Assembly (NCBI GenBank): GCA_903813345.2
Contig: CAIIXF020000001.1
Span: 48,565,885 to 48,625,884 of the forward strand
Direction: 5' to 3'
Source of the DNA: Owenia fusiformis
Lineage: Eukaryota > Annelida > Polychaeta > Sabellida > Oweniidae
Length of the DNA: 60,000 bases
Both the position numbers and the translations under genes were made by a program. Position 1 is the first letter of the stretch; the number at the start of each line of letters is the position of its first letter. This document shows, piece after piece, positions 50,001-60,000 of the stretch. The notes below the pieces were generated by a model. That model searched no databases, was not told the DNA's origin, and saw only the letters and a list, made by a program, of their open reading frames with translations.

Positions 50001-53000
50001 CAATGTTTGATTAAACCATTTTAAGCAAACGACAGACGCTTGTTCTGAAACCCAACTGGCAATGTTCTACTCATAGAAAACTTAATTATAAGGGTGTGTA
50101 GTCGCCCCAAGCTATCAGAAGAGACACGGGCAGAAGTGAATGGATGAGAGGTACCAGAGCAGTGAGATACATCACATACACATCCCTAACATCTTATTAA
50201 CCGTATGCTAGTAAAATACCTCTGTAAACTCAGCAGCAGCAACATTGGTCATTTTAAATTACTTTTCATTTTCATTTAATTAAACCATTTGTAATGTACC
50301 ATTTATAGTGTGATACGATTATCATATCGTGCGTTTTATTTAGTACGGGAATTCAATAGCGTATCAAATTTTAAAATTTATTAGTTTGCAGTCCTCTAGT
50401 TCAGCGACAGATTTTTTGAAACTGATAGACAACTCAATCTTAGTGGGGTATAATTAGATGTTTTGACAAAAGCTATAGGATTCTATTGTTTATATTTTGC
50501 CTTAAAGAAATATGTATCTGTATGAAAAACTTTCCACATAAAATTATTATTTCATTCTGTGGATAATGGCTGGGGGCAGGTTCGGTTAACTTGGCCATTT
50601 ATTACGACCAAAGCTTATAATTTGTCATACAAAAGCGAAAGTAAAACATGTCAAAGGTCGAAATATTTTGAAAAACTTCCAAACGACGTTATGCCTCGTT
50701 ATTGAGAATAATAGCTTCGGGGTTGAAATCTAGAGTGACTAAATCTTCACTTTCATTAAACTAATACTGATCGTTTTTACATGTTTTTTACGACACTAAC
50801 ATAATCACTGATTAACTACAAGTCCATCATTCAAATATTCCCATAGACGGCATGGTATAATTGAAAAAAGGAATCACCAAAATCAATTACACGGAAAGCC
50901 AGTGTAAGATTATTTATTTAACCACAGAACTGTATTATTAGCTCATCATAAAATGTACTAGTATTTGTCTTAGTTTTATATGATTATCCGGACACATTGC
51001 AACCACCATAACGACTAATTGAAAGTGATTGGACGCGCATGTGTGCGCGGAAATAGCTTCTGAATCTATACACGGAAACTGACAGAATAATTGGAACTTA
51101 ACTTTGATTAACGAGCGCTTTTATAATGCAGAAACAATACGTTACAAATTATATGTTAATCAGTAACAAATGAAACTGACGATGATTATTTGAATTGTTA
51201 GTTATTGTCAGTGCTTTTTGTTTGATGGGTGACACCGCTCTATGAGGGTACGTTACGTTCTTGAGTTTCAGTGGTCACGTCTAAAGTAATATCACGTGCC
51301 GGCAGTTGCTCATACCCCTATCTCCTCTAGTAAGTAGCCTAATTCTACCATAAATGTCTAAACTCAATCTCCACGGATATGAAGTATTATAGAGTAGGCT
51401 GGTGTAGTGGCAAGCTAGTGGTGAACATTTTTGCTGAAACAATTGTAGTGTTAATTGTCACCAGATTAGAAAAAAATAAATATTTTATGCAGGGAGCTAA
51501 GCTTGAAATAGGGGAGCCTTAGAAGACTAATAAACCTTTATATTTCGAAATATATCACAGGGAACAATGCCCCGTGGTCTTCATTGCCCCTATAATGTAA
51601 ACCAAAAGTATTTTTGTTCAAAATTAATCAGCAGAAATTATTCCCCTAACTCTGGTAAACTTTTTTTATTAAAACATAAAAGTTTCAGATTTTTTTGAAA
51701 GCTATTAAAGAGAATTTAAAGACATTATTCAATGTAAATCTTAGTTTTGATGCCCATGATATGGCGTTCGGAAGATCTGTAAATAATGAAAACATTTTGC
51801 TAAAATAGGCTATCACTAGCAATCAAATATTATATATATGCAAAGCAATTTAATGAGGTAAATCCCAACTTAGACGAGACTCAATTTGAAAATACTATGT
51901 TTTTATTTATACCAGAACTTTTGGGTATGACTGTTGCGAATGTCTGAATGAATGGAGGTGGTGTGAAAGTGGTTTGATATTTCATCTTTGCCTTGTAAAA
52001 TGTATTATTTCATGTTTGATTCAATAAAAAAAAACAAAAAAAAACAACAACATAAAACTATTGAGACATTCTTTGGTAAAAATAATAAGATTATCATTAT
52101 CAATCAATACGCGTGGCTTACTTCTTATTTTTGCAATAAAACTGTAAAATAAAACTGTAAAAGAATCGTTTTTAAAATGTACGGTCAGTATATAATAAAA
52201 ATATAACAGGGAAAGGTATTACTTGATGATTACTTATGATTATATAGAGAGGTTAAAATAAAAATATGATTTAACCTCGGCCTTCCTAGTATGTTAAAAA
52301 TGATCTATGAAGATTATGCAAATAAATAAAACTTAATATTGAAAGAAATAATACAACCTTAAACAATACATGCGAAATACAATAAAGCTAAATACAATAC
52401 AAAAATAATGGAGAGTAATATTATTATGTATATATATATTATACAATACAGTTAAATTCAATACAGTACCATATATGTACTTTCTAGCAATACTAATACA
52501 ATACAACATTTATAATTCATTATAATATAATAAACTATATTTATGTATACAGTAGCTCAGAATATTAGTAGTTATTTAAAGTATAAACATTGTAATGTAG
52601 GATAAATAATTTAAATAGTGTATACATTTTTAAATCATAAAAAAGGATGTATTTAATATTTGATTATGGTGATTAAAGTATCACTGCTAATGACATTGAA
52701 CAATTGCAATCAGCAGTACCAAACAATAGTATACTTGTATTAATGAATGCAATTTTATCATTAAATTACTGCATAATAACACTGTTCCGTGCACATTAAG
52801 GTAAAAGTAGCATACATTGATATGAGGAAACTGGATAAAGAACTGCCTAAATAGTATTTGTTTGCGTATTTGGATACAAAAAGCATTCACGTGCATCGTG
52901 TGCTAGGGATGGATCAAATCGAAAACGATGAAGTATGCTGTCATTAAAAAGGTACAGTAACATCAATTTAAATGTTAATTCTTGTGAGATTATTCCGCCT

Positions 53001-54235
53001 CTTAAACAGCTATACCTGGATTCTATTTCTTTGATTCATGAGTAAAACCTTGTCATTGTACTATGAAACAATAGGATAGGTAATAAAGTGCTCACTGACA
53101 CCTGAGCTCAGGCCATCCATATGCTGATTAGTATATGTTCCTGCTCAAGTCACTGTCACTCGGATTAAGAATGTAAAAAATCATGAAATCTCTTTTGAAG
53201 TGGAAATAATTGCACATTTAAGATTTTATGAAGATGGACTGTTTTTCTAGGATCCTGAGTATTTTTCTACAACAGGTTCGACGATGGTTGTCATCATATA
53301 ATATATGCCATCTTTTGAAAGAGAGATTAACAGTATGATTTATACATGTTTAGTTCTATATATTTGAACAAAATATGTTTCTTGAGTTGCGATACAAATT
53401 TAGGTTCTCATTGTCTGTTAAATCATGGGCTCTCTTGAAAGTCCATGGTTGAATGTTGTTTTTCTTTGATTTTGGTGTTGCGTTCTTGTTTGAGTACAAC
53501 AATATAAAATTGAGGGTATCATTACTTTGAACTCAAGCGACCTCTTTCTGTATTTAGAAAGTCCAAATACTAACTCAGAAAGATGTTTACTTTGTATACC
53601 CCACATATGCCAGCTTATATAAATCTCATTTGACGCTTTCATCAGTTTAAGAGATCCATGAGATTCTATTAAATTAACAATGACGAAAATAATAAACCCT
53701 GCAAATCCCATACAACTATTATATTATGGTAGTGTGGCGTGCACTGGTTGACACTGAACCCATTTGTATCAGCAACAAATAACTCTTGGAATAAGATTAA
53801 ATTTTGTTGTCGCCAACATTACAAAATAAGTCAAACTAGTACACATGTTTTACTAAATTTGTTTCTTTGAATTAAAGGACGTTTACATTGGATTGGATAG
53901 AACCTATTTCGGACCTGGAGTATCCACTATTATGGTATTTGGTTTAGCTTCTGTGCATTGTTTAATGTCAATAAGTAAAAGCTTATAAGGGAAAGTAAGA
54001 TTGATGTATCTCGCAATAGTATCTTTGCAATTATTAGAACTGTCAATAAGCATAGTTCAAAACTGGACACCTCTGAATCTATCACTTGAGAATATCGAAA
54101 TATACTAATTATGAAACTATAAGATATCAATGCTTAACTGGATATTGCAGTAGTATAGTCTGTAAATGCCAGGACGACGTACATAACATATCCTGTAAAT
54201 TATATTTGTAATTTTCATTAGATATATATTTTTGC
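47024..54235. other. intergenic region between the creatine kinase locus and PHF24
   Basis: 7.2 kb of AT-rich DNA. Frames of up to 99 codons (48105-48398, 48849-49148, 49046-49372, 53418-53711) have no recognisable domain or splice context. A stretch at about 52.3-52.6 kb is rich in scattered ACAATACA words and A/T runs. Confidence 0.5.
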
Positions 54236-54312
54236 AAAGCACCACTGGCCAAAAAATCTTTCAAAATCATGCAGTTTTTCACCTCTTGGCAAATCCTGGC
54301 TACGGGCCTGCT
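54236..54312. repeat. R1 family fragment (right end)
   Basis: Contains the shared body (TCAAAATCATGCAGTTTTTC) and ends CTTGGCAAATCCTGGCTACGGGCCTGC; the last 14 bases (54298-54311) are the exact inverse complement of the start of the copy at 1053. It lies about 165 bp upstream of the PHF24 start codon. Confidence 0.65.
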
Positions 54313-54475
54313 AACTTATTGTTTCAGACAGCAGTTCAAGCAACAGACAAAAAGGGTGAATACCAGATGTAAAACAGTAACATATCTCACATACCCGAGG
54401 TCAATGAGACGCCGGCATATATATATGACCTAAATATATATATGGTACTTCTGTCACTCATTGGAACTATCTAAA

Positions 54476-54742
54476 ATGGGTTCAGGATTTTCCAATGAAC
54501 AAGAAAAGACAAGGGCTAAAGCAAAAATAAAAGCTGTTGCGAAGCTGAACAAACACACAGCAGAGGAAACGTATCATAGTGCTAAAAAATCGGAACTACA
54601 GGAAATGATATGGCAATCTAAAATGTGTAAAGATAACGTAGCTACAAATGATGACCAAAATAGTGATAATCACAAACGAATCCGACAACCATCTTTGCAA
54701 GGCCCTGAATTGCATAGAATCGATTCAGAACTAAGAATAATG
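54476..54742 (+). CDS. PHF24: PHF24 homologue exon 1
   Basis: 89 residues: myristoylation-type start MGSGFS, then a Lys/Ala-rich basic region likely to be helical and an acidic/polar stretch. Donor is GTACGT at 54743, phase 0. Similarity to the vertebrate protein is weak in this part, so the link to exon 2 rests on phase, spacing and the MG start. Confidence 0.7.
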
Positions 54743-57700
54743 GTACGTAAAATCATCTTGACCCATCATGAAGGTATTATATACGACTGAAGGAAAACAC
54801 TGTTTTAACAGTATGATTAAGATCATGAAACCTTGCAACAATAGATGTGTTATATATTGAATATAATCATGTGTTTTACCCAGTGCATGATTCTCAAATC
54901 ATTTTATAATTTGTCATATTTATCAGTGATCTATAGTTCACGTACACTATTTTGAGTTTTTACCCCTCTTAGCAGATAACATGTCAAGATGAAACATGTC
55001 AACCCCTTAAAGTAGTAATAGATCTATTAGAGAGGTTTCGCAAAACGAATAAGCTAAAACGTATCCGCATCCGTATCTCGTTACGTTTACGGATACGTAT
55101 TTCGTTAATTTTCGTTTCGCAGTTCGTTTTTTGAAGTACGTAATTATAAACGCATCTCAATCCGTGTTTAATAGTAGTGAAAACTAGGGTCAAATAAAAG
55201 GCTTCATCTGCACTAAGATTTTAAAGCACCATTGGGAGTGTCAGCTTTCAGAATCACAACTCCAAAAGTATTTTTGGTGAGTGCAAAAATACATATTAAC
55301 CCTTTCATCCCTAAGGTGTCATTTATTAATGGTTAATTAACATCAATTTCAAAATGAAGAATATCCTTTGGGCCAGAAAATATTATTTCTAGGTTCACAA
55401 TAACAAATTCAATGTCAAATTATACTTTTGGGAATATTTAAGGGTTTAAAAACAGACGTGCAGTGACTGCATTATGCCACAAAATGCGTAAACATTTCTA
55501 AAATCACTTGCCATACTGCACATGGACCTTTAATTTCATGTTTTTGCTGTATATTTTAGTAATAATTCAAGAACAAATAAGCAAAAAAAAAAGCGACGGA
55601 AACCATACGTTTTCACATAAGCCACCCCCCTTTCCTCATACATGTGCTTTAGTTGAAAACCCATGCCTCATATAAACTAAGGAGGGGAGTAACATAAAGT
55701 AACATATTTGATCATTGAAAGCGACACAAATATATCATTTATGCAATAAAAGTATGTTTTGTATGAGAAATCAACAACAAATACATTATGTAAAAAAATA
55801 AATTAGCATTGTTTTTCTTGAATTCATTGAACAACAGGGGACCAGCTCATCAGAGAACGCCGCGAAGCTAACGCCTACCATGCCAGTTGAATATCTCACC
55901 ATCATAATACCCTATATCCCCTTTGAGGTCTACACAGAATCAACTGATAAACCACCAACATAATACCCTAAACCGGCCATTTGTTTCTTAACCCAATAAA
56001 CACCACAACCTGATCGGACACAGCCCACAACTCGACATATATAACCTTTTACAACCAAACACAACCTAGATCACCAATCATGCAACAGTACAATAGAACA
56101 TAACCCAGTGTCAAAATACACAGAACGCAATAGATCATAACCCAGCACCAAAGCCAGCATAGCGCAACCTGACTTACAACCACCAAAACACAACCAACTG
56201 TCAGATTAACACAATATGTCACAACCCAATAATAAGACAACAAAGACAAACACACCCAATTGTTGAATTAACTCAACACAATTGTGCACAATCCAACATT
56301 AAACAATAAAAACACAATTAGGCACAACCAATAAAACACAACTGAACTAACAACCATGAAACAACATCGAACTGTGAAATTATCACCACACAACTTGGCA
56401 CAACCCAATGGTAAACCAACAAAAGCAAACACAGCCCATTGTTCAAGTAACACAACACAATTTTTCAAAACCCAAAACCAAACAATCAAAACAAAATCAG
56501 ACACAGGCAAAAAAACATTAAAATTGTGAAACCGAGATACACAACTAACTTAACCCAATTGGAGACAACGCCAATCACACAACACAATCAAACACAACAA
56601 GATACCTCACCCGACTAGCCACAACCAGCTAGCTAACCAACATAACATATCCACAAGAGAAAGCAACCCATTATAAGATTAACATAACACAATGGGATAC
56701 AACCCAATACTCAATCACCAGACTAACAACCATCAAAAGAGAACCGAGTCTCAAACGTACACAACACAATTCGGCAAAACCTATACCTACTTGACACTAG
56801 TCCACCATTACATAACCAGGCTTAACCAAATACTCAATCGATTTACTCAACCCATTAAAACACAATCAGGCACAACCAATAAACCACAACGAAACGTTGA
56901 TACCGACCCGATATCTACTGAATATGTACTTGAATCACTAGTCTCCCTGGACCCCTAAACGAGGCCGCTTACTATTTGACATAGATCGCATGACTTGATG
57001 CGTGTTCAAGTCATACCACGGGAAGAAGCTACCTGACTAGAATTTTTTCAAAATCATTCAGTTTTTCATCATGCTGAGCACTTTTCGGGAGTTTTAAGCC
57101 AAAAAGCTCCCCCTTGCCACAAGCTGGATACGGGCAAGAGTGATGCGGGGCGCCATCTTTAGACCCAATATCACATTCATTGTCGAGGTCAGGGCCAAGC
57201 TACTATATTCAAACTAAGCCCAAGACCCTGCTCTATATGAATTCGGAGCGTGACTTAGGCACAAAATATATATTCAGATGGCCTAGCTGCTAACGATTGG
57301 TTTGATGTCCCTAAGAAATTGACTACGGTATTACTATTGACCCCAGAAACGATAGACCCTACATCTGCCTATTAGCAAATGTGACTCAAGCTTTATTCGT
57401 AAAAATTGCAGGCTCCTCGCTTATAATCAAATTTATCGGCAGATAAGGCTATTACTTCATCAAAATTAGCACGATACACATGATAACATATGTGGGTTAC
57501 TAAAATTATACATTTAGGGAAAGATTTATCAAGATTTGAAGGACAAAATTGATACGGAGACAACTACGCACAGAAAGCGTTAGTTTACGTACTTTCGGTA
57601 TTGCTGTTGGTATCACAAACGTATTGAATACACTTTTACTCCATCGATGCGTTACGGATTTTGATACGGGTAGCTAAAACGTTGTGCGAAACATGTACAC

Positions 57701-59670
57701 TGTAATTATTGCAATACCATTCCATACAGTGTAAAATGAATTGAACATACCATTTGAAAAACTCGATTTATTTCAAACAATAAACAAATTCATTCACCAA
57801 ATTTTAGTCAAATTATACTCAGCACACTGTGCTTGTTCATATAGTGATACCTTTAGAACTAAAAACAATATAATCGAAGGGTAAAATCGGATACGTAAAT
57901 GACCAACGTACAAAAGCCTCATTTTTCGTGTTTTCCGTATCATTTCACGTATAAATTGAACTGACTACGCATAATTCTGGAAAATACGTTACGGATACGG
58001 ATCCGTGGAGCTAAAAAACGTTTTGCGAAACCTCTCTATTGTGTAACAGTGTTTACTGCTACATTTCCCCCAACCTATGGTCAAACCGAATTTTCATGTG
58101 TTATGTTTTTGCAGACTCACCATGATGACAAATGTTTCTTATGCGATGAGTACATACAAAATGCTCACCTTGGATACCCCTGTAGAGTTTGTACAAGAAT
58201 CTTTCACAAGGAATGCTTAGAGAAAAGTGGTCAATTGACATCGGGGGATTTACGTCTACTGACACTGGCCCATACAAATAACGGATGGAGCTGTTATGAT
58301 TGTGTACGTAGTCTCACCTTCATCGCCATTGTCATAAAGTATCTTATTTATTTATTTCGTGTTTGACTCTTCAATGTGAGATGATGTTAATTTCATTTTT
58401 AACTGTTTTCATGCTACCCTTTCAGTCAAACATGTGTACTCTTCTCTTACCCGAGGAAGTGCGCATTATGGACATCCAGTTCAAGAAGTATGATATTAAC
58501 AAAGGTAGGCAGTTTAGACGTGTCTGCTTCCACTAAAACATAGCTTTATCATAATGTAGTGAGTAGTCTGTCTATAGATTATGTAATTACTTCAGCTCTT
58601 CGGCTGATGATGCTGAGGCATACAGAGATAATCATTCACCCTGATCAAAAATATAGCAAGGTTCTACAATGTTGAACCCATGATCATATACTGATCAAAT
58701 ATCAGTAACACATAATATTCAAATTCATTGAGTTCCACAGCCCCATGAAGTTAGATATAATACCTCGTTTGTTTTGCAGATTGCAATATCAATATGGAGG
58801 AATTCGTAAACTTCAAGAAGCGACGTTATCGGGACGAGGAAGACGAAGAAATGACCGAAGATGATGTTAAGAGACAGGAAATTGAATTTAAATTGATGGA
58901 TGTTGATGGAAGCGGGGAGCTCAACTGGTGGGAGTTTATGAACCACGAAGCATCCCGTTGCATTGCCAAGAGGAAGCCAGTACGTTTGTGCTGTTTTGTT
59001 AAAAGCGAATCTTTCATTTCCTCATTCATTATTTGAAATGAAACTTCTATTTTGTTTGTGATACACGCAAAGAACGATGGCAGAAATGGGCCTTGGCTTG
59101 GGTGTAAAAAATGCTTAGTGTAAAATTAACCTAAAAGAAACCATGAGTGTTAGTACGTTGCTAGGTAAGTCAGATATTGCCGGCCATCTTTGATAATCGC
59201 CGTATCATATCTGTTTTTATCTAGGAAGATCTGGTGAAACTACTGACAACTAAAGAAATATCGGAAATCCAGTCTTTGTTTCGTAAATTCGACGTTAACA
59301 ATGATAACGTGATACACGAATTTGAAGCGAAAAAGGTGTTTAGGCAGTGGTACAGTCATTTTGATTCTGCTCAAACGAGATCCAGATCTATAAGGTATGA
59401 ATGTAACAAAATTTGGTAATTTTCATATCATTTGTGAAATCCGAGATTCTCGTACAAAAACAACATAAAAATAAGATTGGGCTGAGGCTAAGTGTGTCTA
59501 AATAAACAATATATACCTCGGTATTGTCACCCTATACACTCGTGCTTTAATTTTTAAAAATTCTTCACCTTCAGTTTGTCGGGTGGAATTCAAAGAGAAA
59601 CAACCTCATTAGGATTACATGTTGACCAGCAAACAAGTATTCTTATGGGTGGAGATCGAGATAATGACGG
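54476..59670 (+). CDS. PHF24: PHF24 / GINIP homologue (PHD finger and EF-hands), 5' six exons, 3' end beyond window
   Basis: Vertebrate PHF24 (GINIP) is a neuronal, membrane-associated protein that binds active G-alpha-i and tunes GABA-B signalling. Exons 54476-54742, 58115-58303, 58426-58504, 58780-58979, 59225-59394 and 59575-59670 join with matching phases into 333 residues; the human protein is about 400, so one or two exons are missing off the window. MGSGFS at the start is a predicted N-myristoylation site (Gly2, Ser6), as in the vertebrate MG start. The PHD finger has Cys96, 99, 112, 115, His120, Cys123, 149 and 152; YPCRVCTRIFHKECL and GWSCYDC are close to the vertebrate protein. Loops at 175-186, 219-230 and 268-279 and the start of another at 329 have EF-hand spacing. 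The start at 54476 is the only ATG that gives the myristoylation motif. G-alpha-i binding here is inferred. Confidence 0.9.
55875..56960. repeat. strand-asymmetric CA-rich degenerate tandem repeat, ~179-bp period
   Basis: The plus strand is almost free of G runs and is dominated by ACAACCCAAT, ACACAAC and AACCAACA words. CACAACCCAAT followed by ...AAACCAACAAA...CAAACAC recurs at about 56220 and 56399, and the preceding ~60 bp also match at that offset, giving a period near 179 bp with heavy divergence. Long minus-strand frames here (Cys/Val/Leu-rich) result from composition, not from a gene. Confidence 0.75.
57041..57137. repeat. R1 family fragment nested in the 3-kb element
   Basis: Shares TTTTTCAAAATCATTCAGTT and the following TTTCATCATGCTGAGCACTTTT with the copy at 1053-1245, and ends near GCTGGATACGGGC, a decayed form of the family's right end. 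It was either inserted into, or captured by, the larger element. Confidence 0.6.
58115..58303 (+). CDS. PHF24: PHF24 homologue exon 2: PHD finger
   Basis: Acceptor ATGTTTTTGCAG precedes 63 codons that hold the whole C4HC3 zinc finger. The exon starts only 76 bp after the right TA of the 3-kb transposon-like element. Donor GTACGT, phase 0. Confidence 0.93.
58426..58979 (+). CDS. PHF24: PHF24 homologue exons 3-4: first two EF-hands
   Basis: Exons 58426-58504 and 58780-58979. LLLPEEV matches the vertebrate LLLTEEE segment. The first calcium loop spans the exon junction (DINKDCNINMEE, 175-186). The second is DVDGSGELNWWE (219-230), after an acidic Lys/Arg/Glu-rich linker. Confidence 0.92.
59225..59670 (+). 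CDS. PHF24: PHF24 homologue exons 5-6: third EF-hand and start of a fourth loop
   Basis: Exons 59225-59394 and 59575-59670. LVKLLTTKE matches the vertebrate LLRLLTVKE. Loop DVNNDNVIHEFE is at 268-279. Exon 6 ends inside DRDNDG (329-334) at donor GTAGGT, so the rest of the fourth loop and the C-terminus lie past 60000. Confidence 0.88.
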
Positions 59671-60000
59671 GTAGGTGTGAACATTGTTATCGAAGTATAT
59701 CTCACTTATAAATCAACATATTATAGGCCTACATATTCAAAAACTGGGTGATTTTGATTGTGAAAATGGATATCTGGCGGAAACGGTGTTTTTTATGCGT
59801 TTGGTCGCTCTGGTGTTGAGGCATGTTTACTGAAATGGCCGGTTGTGTTATTTTTCTCATTTGGCCATTCTGTATATAATATTTATCAATATGATTATGT
59901 TTTCATTTGCCAATAATATTGTAGTCCTGTGAATGTAACATTAAATTACTTTCAACCTGGTTATTTCTTCCTCCGAACACATATCTTGGGAACTCCCCCA
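59671..60000 (+). other. PHF24: PHF24 intron, continuing beyond the window
   Basis: Follows donor GTAGGT at 59671. No next exon (expected to complete a fourth EF-hand loop) is recognisable before the window ends. Confidence 0.6.

Larger units (their letters stand above)
55030..58036. mobile_element. ~3.0-kb TIR element inserted in PHF24 intron 1
   Basis: The left end GAGAGGTTTCGCAAAACG is exactly inverted at the right end (58019-58036), and TA flanks both sides (55028-55029 and 58037-58038). Beyond the 18-bp perfect part both ends keep AGCT...CGGATCCG/TATCCG-like words, many containing ACGTATCCG. No transposase frame is visible, so it is non-autonomous. It carries the CA-rich repeat block (55875-56960) and an R1 fragment (57041-57137). 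The superfamily is not established. Confidence 0.8.

Noticed and set aside
54461-54475. Upstream extension of PHF24 exon 1 from a TTG codon
   Set aside because: Eukaryotic starts are ATG, and ATG at 54476 gives the myristoylation motif expected for the family.
56049-56510. Two minus-strand Cys/Leu/Val-rich frames (68 and 80 codons) as membrane or secreted peptides
   Set aside because: They arise from the GT-rich strand of the CA-rich repeat block; composition explains them.

Overview
The window is animal (bilaterian invertebrate) genomic DNA. It is AT-rich, with genes split by short GT-AG introns inside long non-coding tracts, many small inverted-repeat transposons and several tandem arrays. 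A mitochondrial creatine kinase next to a protostome-like Distal-less gene suggests a lophotrochozoan such as an annelid, brachiopod or phoronid, because most molluscs and arthropods use arginine kinase instead. This placement is an inference, not a demonstration.

Layout. (1) 1-7.3 kb has no gene. It holds a copy of an inverted-repeat element with G and C homopolymers (about 1.05-1.25 kb) and a roughly 3.2 kb array of ~445-bp units packed with AGGTCA half-sites (3.37-6.60 kb), ending in hairpins. (2) 20.64-7.45 kb, minus strand: a complete 23-exon neurexin-IV/Caspr (CNTNAP) gene. I joined its exons by eye into one 1318-residue frame: signal peptide, F5/8C, LamG, LamG, EGF, fibrinogen-like, LamG, EGF, LamG, membrane segment, and a short tail ending EWFI. 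Its introns hold two minisatellites and two or three MITE-like elements. (3) 20.6-29.2 kb: intergenic space shared head-to-head with (4) a complete three-exon Distal-less/Dlx homeobox gene, plus strand, 29.16-37.15 kb, 298 residues. (5) 37.2-43.2 kb: intergenic. (6) 43.2-47.0 kb: a tandemly duplicated locus on the minus strand with one intact intronless mitochondrial creatine kinase, a second copy ~99% identical but cut off after its first two thirds, and a third set of flanks with no kinase. Comparing the flanks reveals an empty and a filled site of a TA-inserting MITE. (7) 47.0-54.5 kb: intergenic. (8) 54.48 kb to past the window end, plus strand: the first six exons (333 residues) of a PHF24/GINIP homologue with a predicted N-myristoylation site, a C4HC3 PHD finger and EF-hands whose calcium loops look canonical. 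Its first intron carries a ~3.0 kb TIR element that contains a strand-asymmetric ~179-bp-period repeat.

How the genes relate. The proteins do not form a pathway. Nrx-IV/Caspr is a septate-junction and axo-glial adhesion protein, Dlx a developmental transcription factor, MtCK an energy-buffering enzyme and PHF24/GINIP a neuronal regulator of Gi signalling. The close Nrx-IV/Dlx pairing is notable because CNTNAP and DLX paralogues also share human chromosomes 2, 7 and 17.

I found no convincing tRNA, rRNA, CRISPR array or viral gene. The most unusual items are the canonical EF-hands of the PHF24 homologue, the creatine kinase duplication history, and the AGGTCA array.
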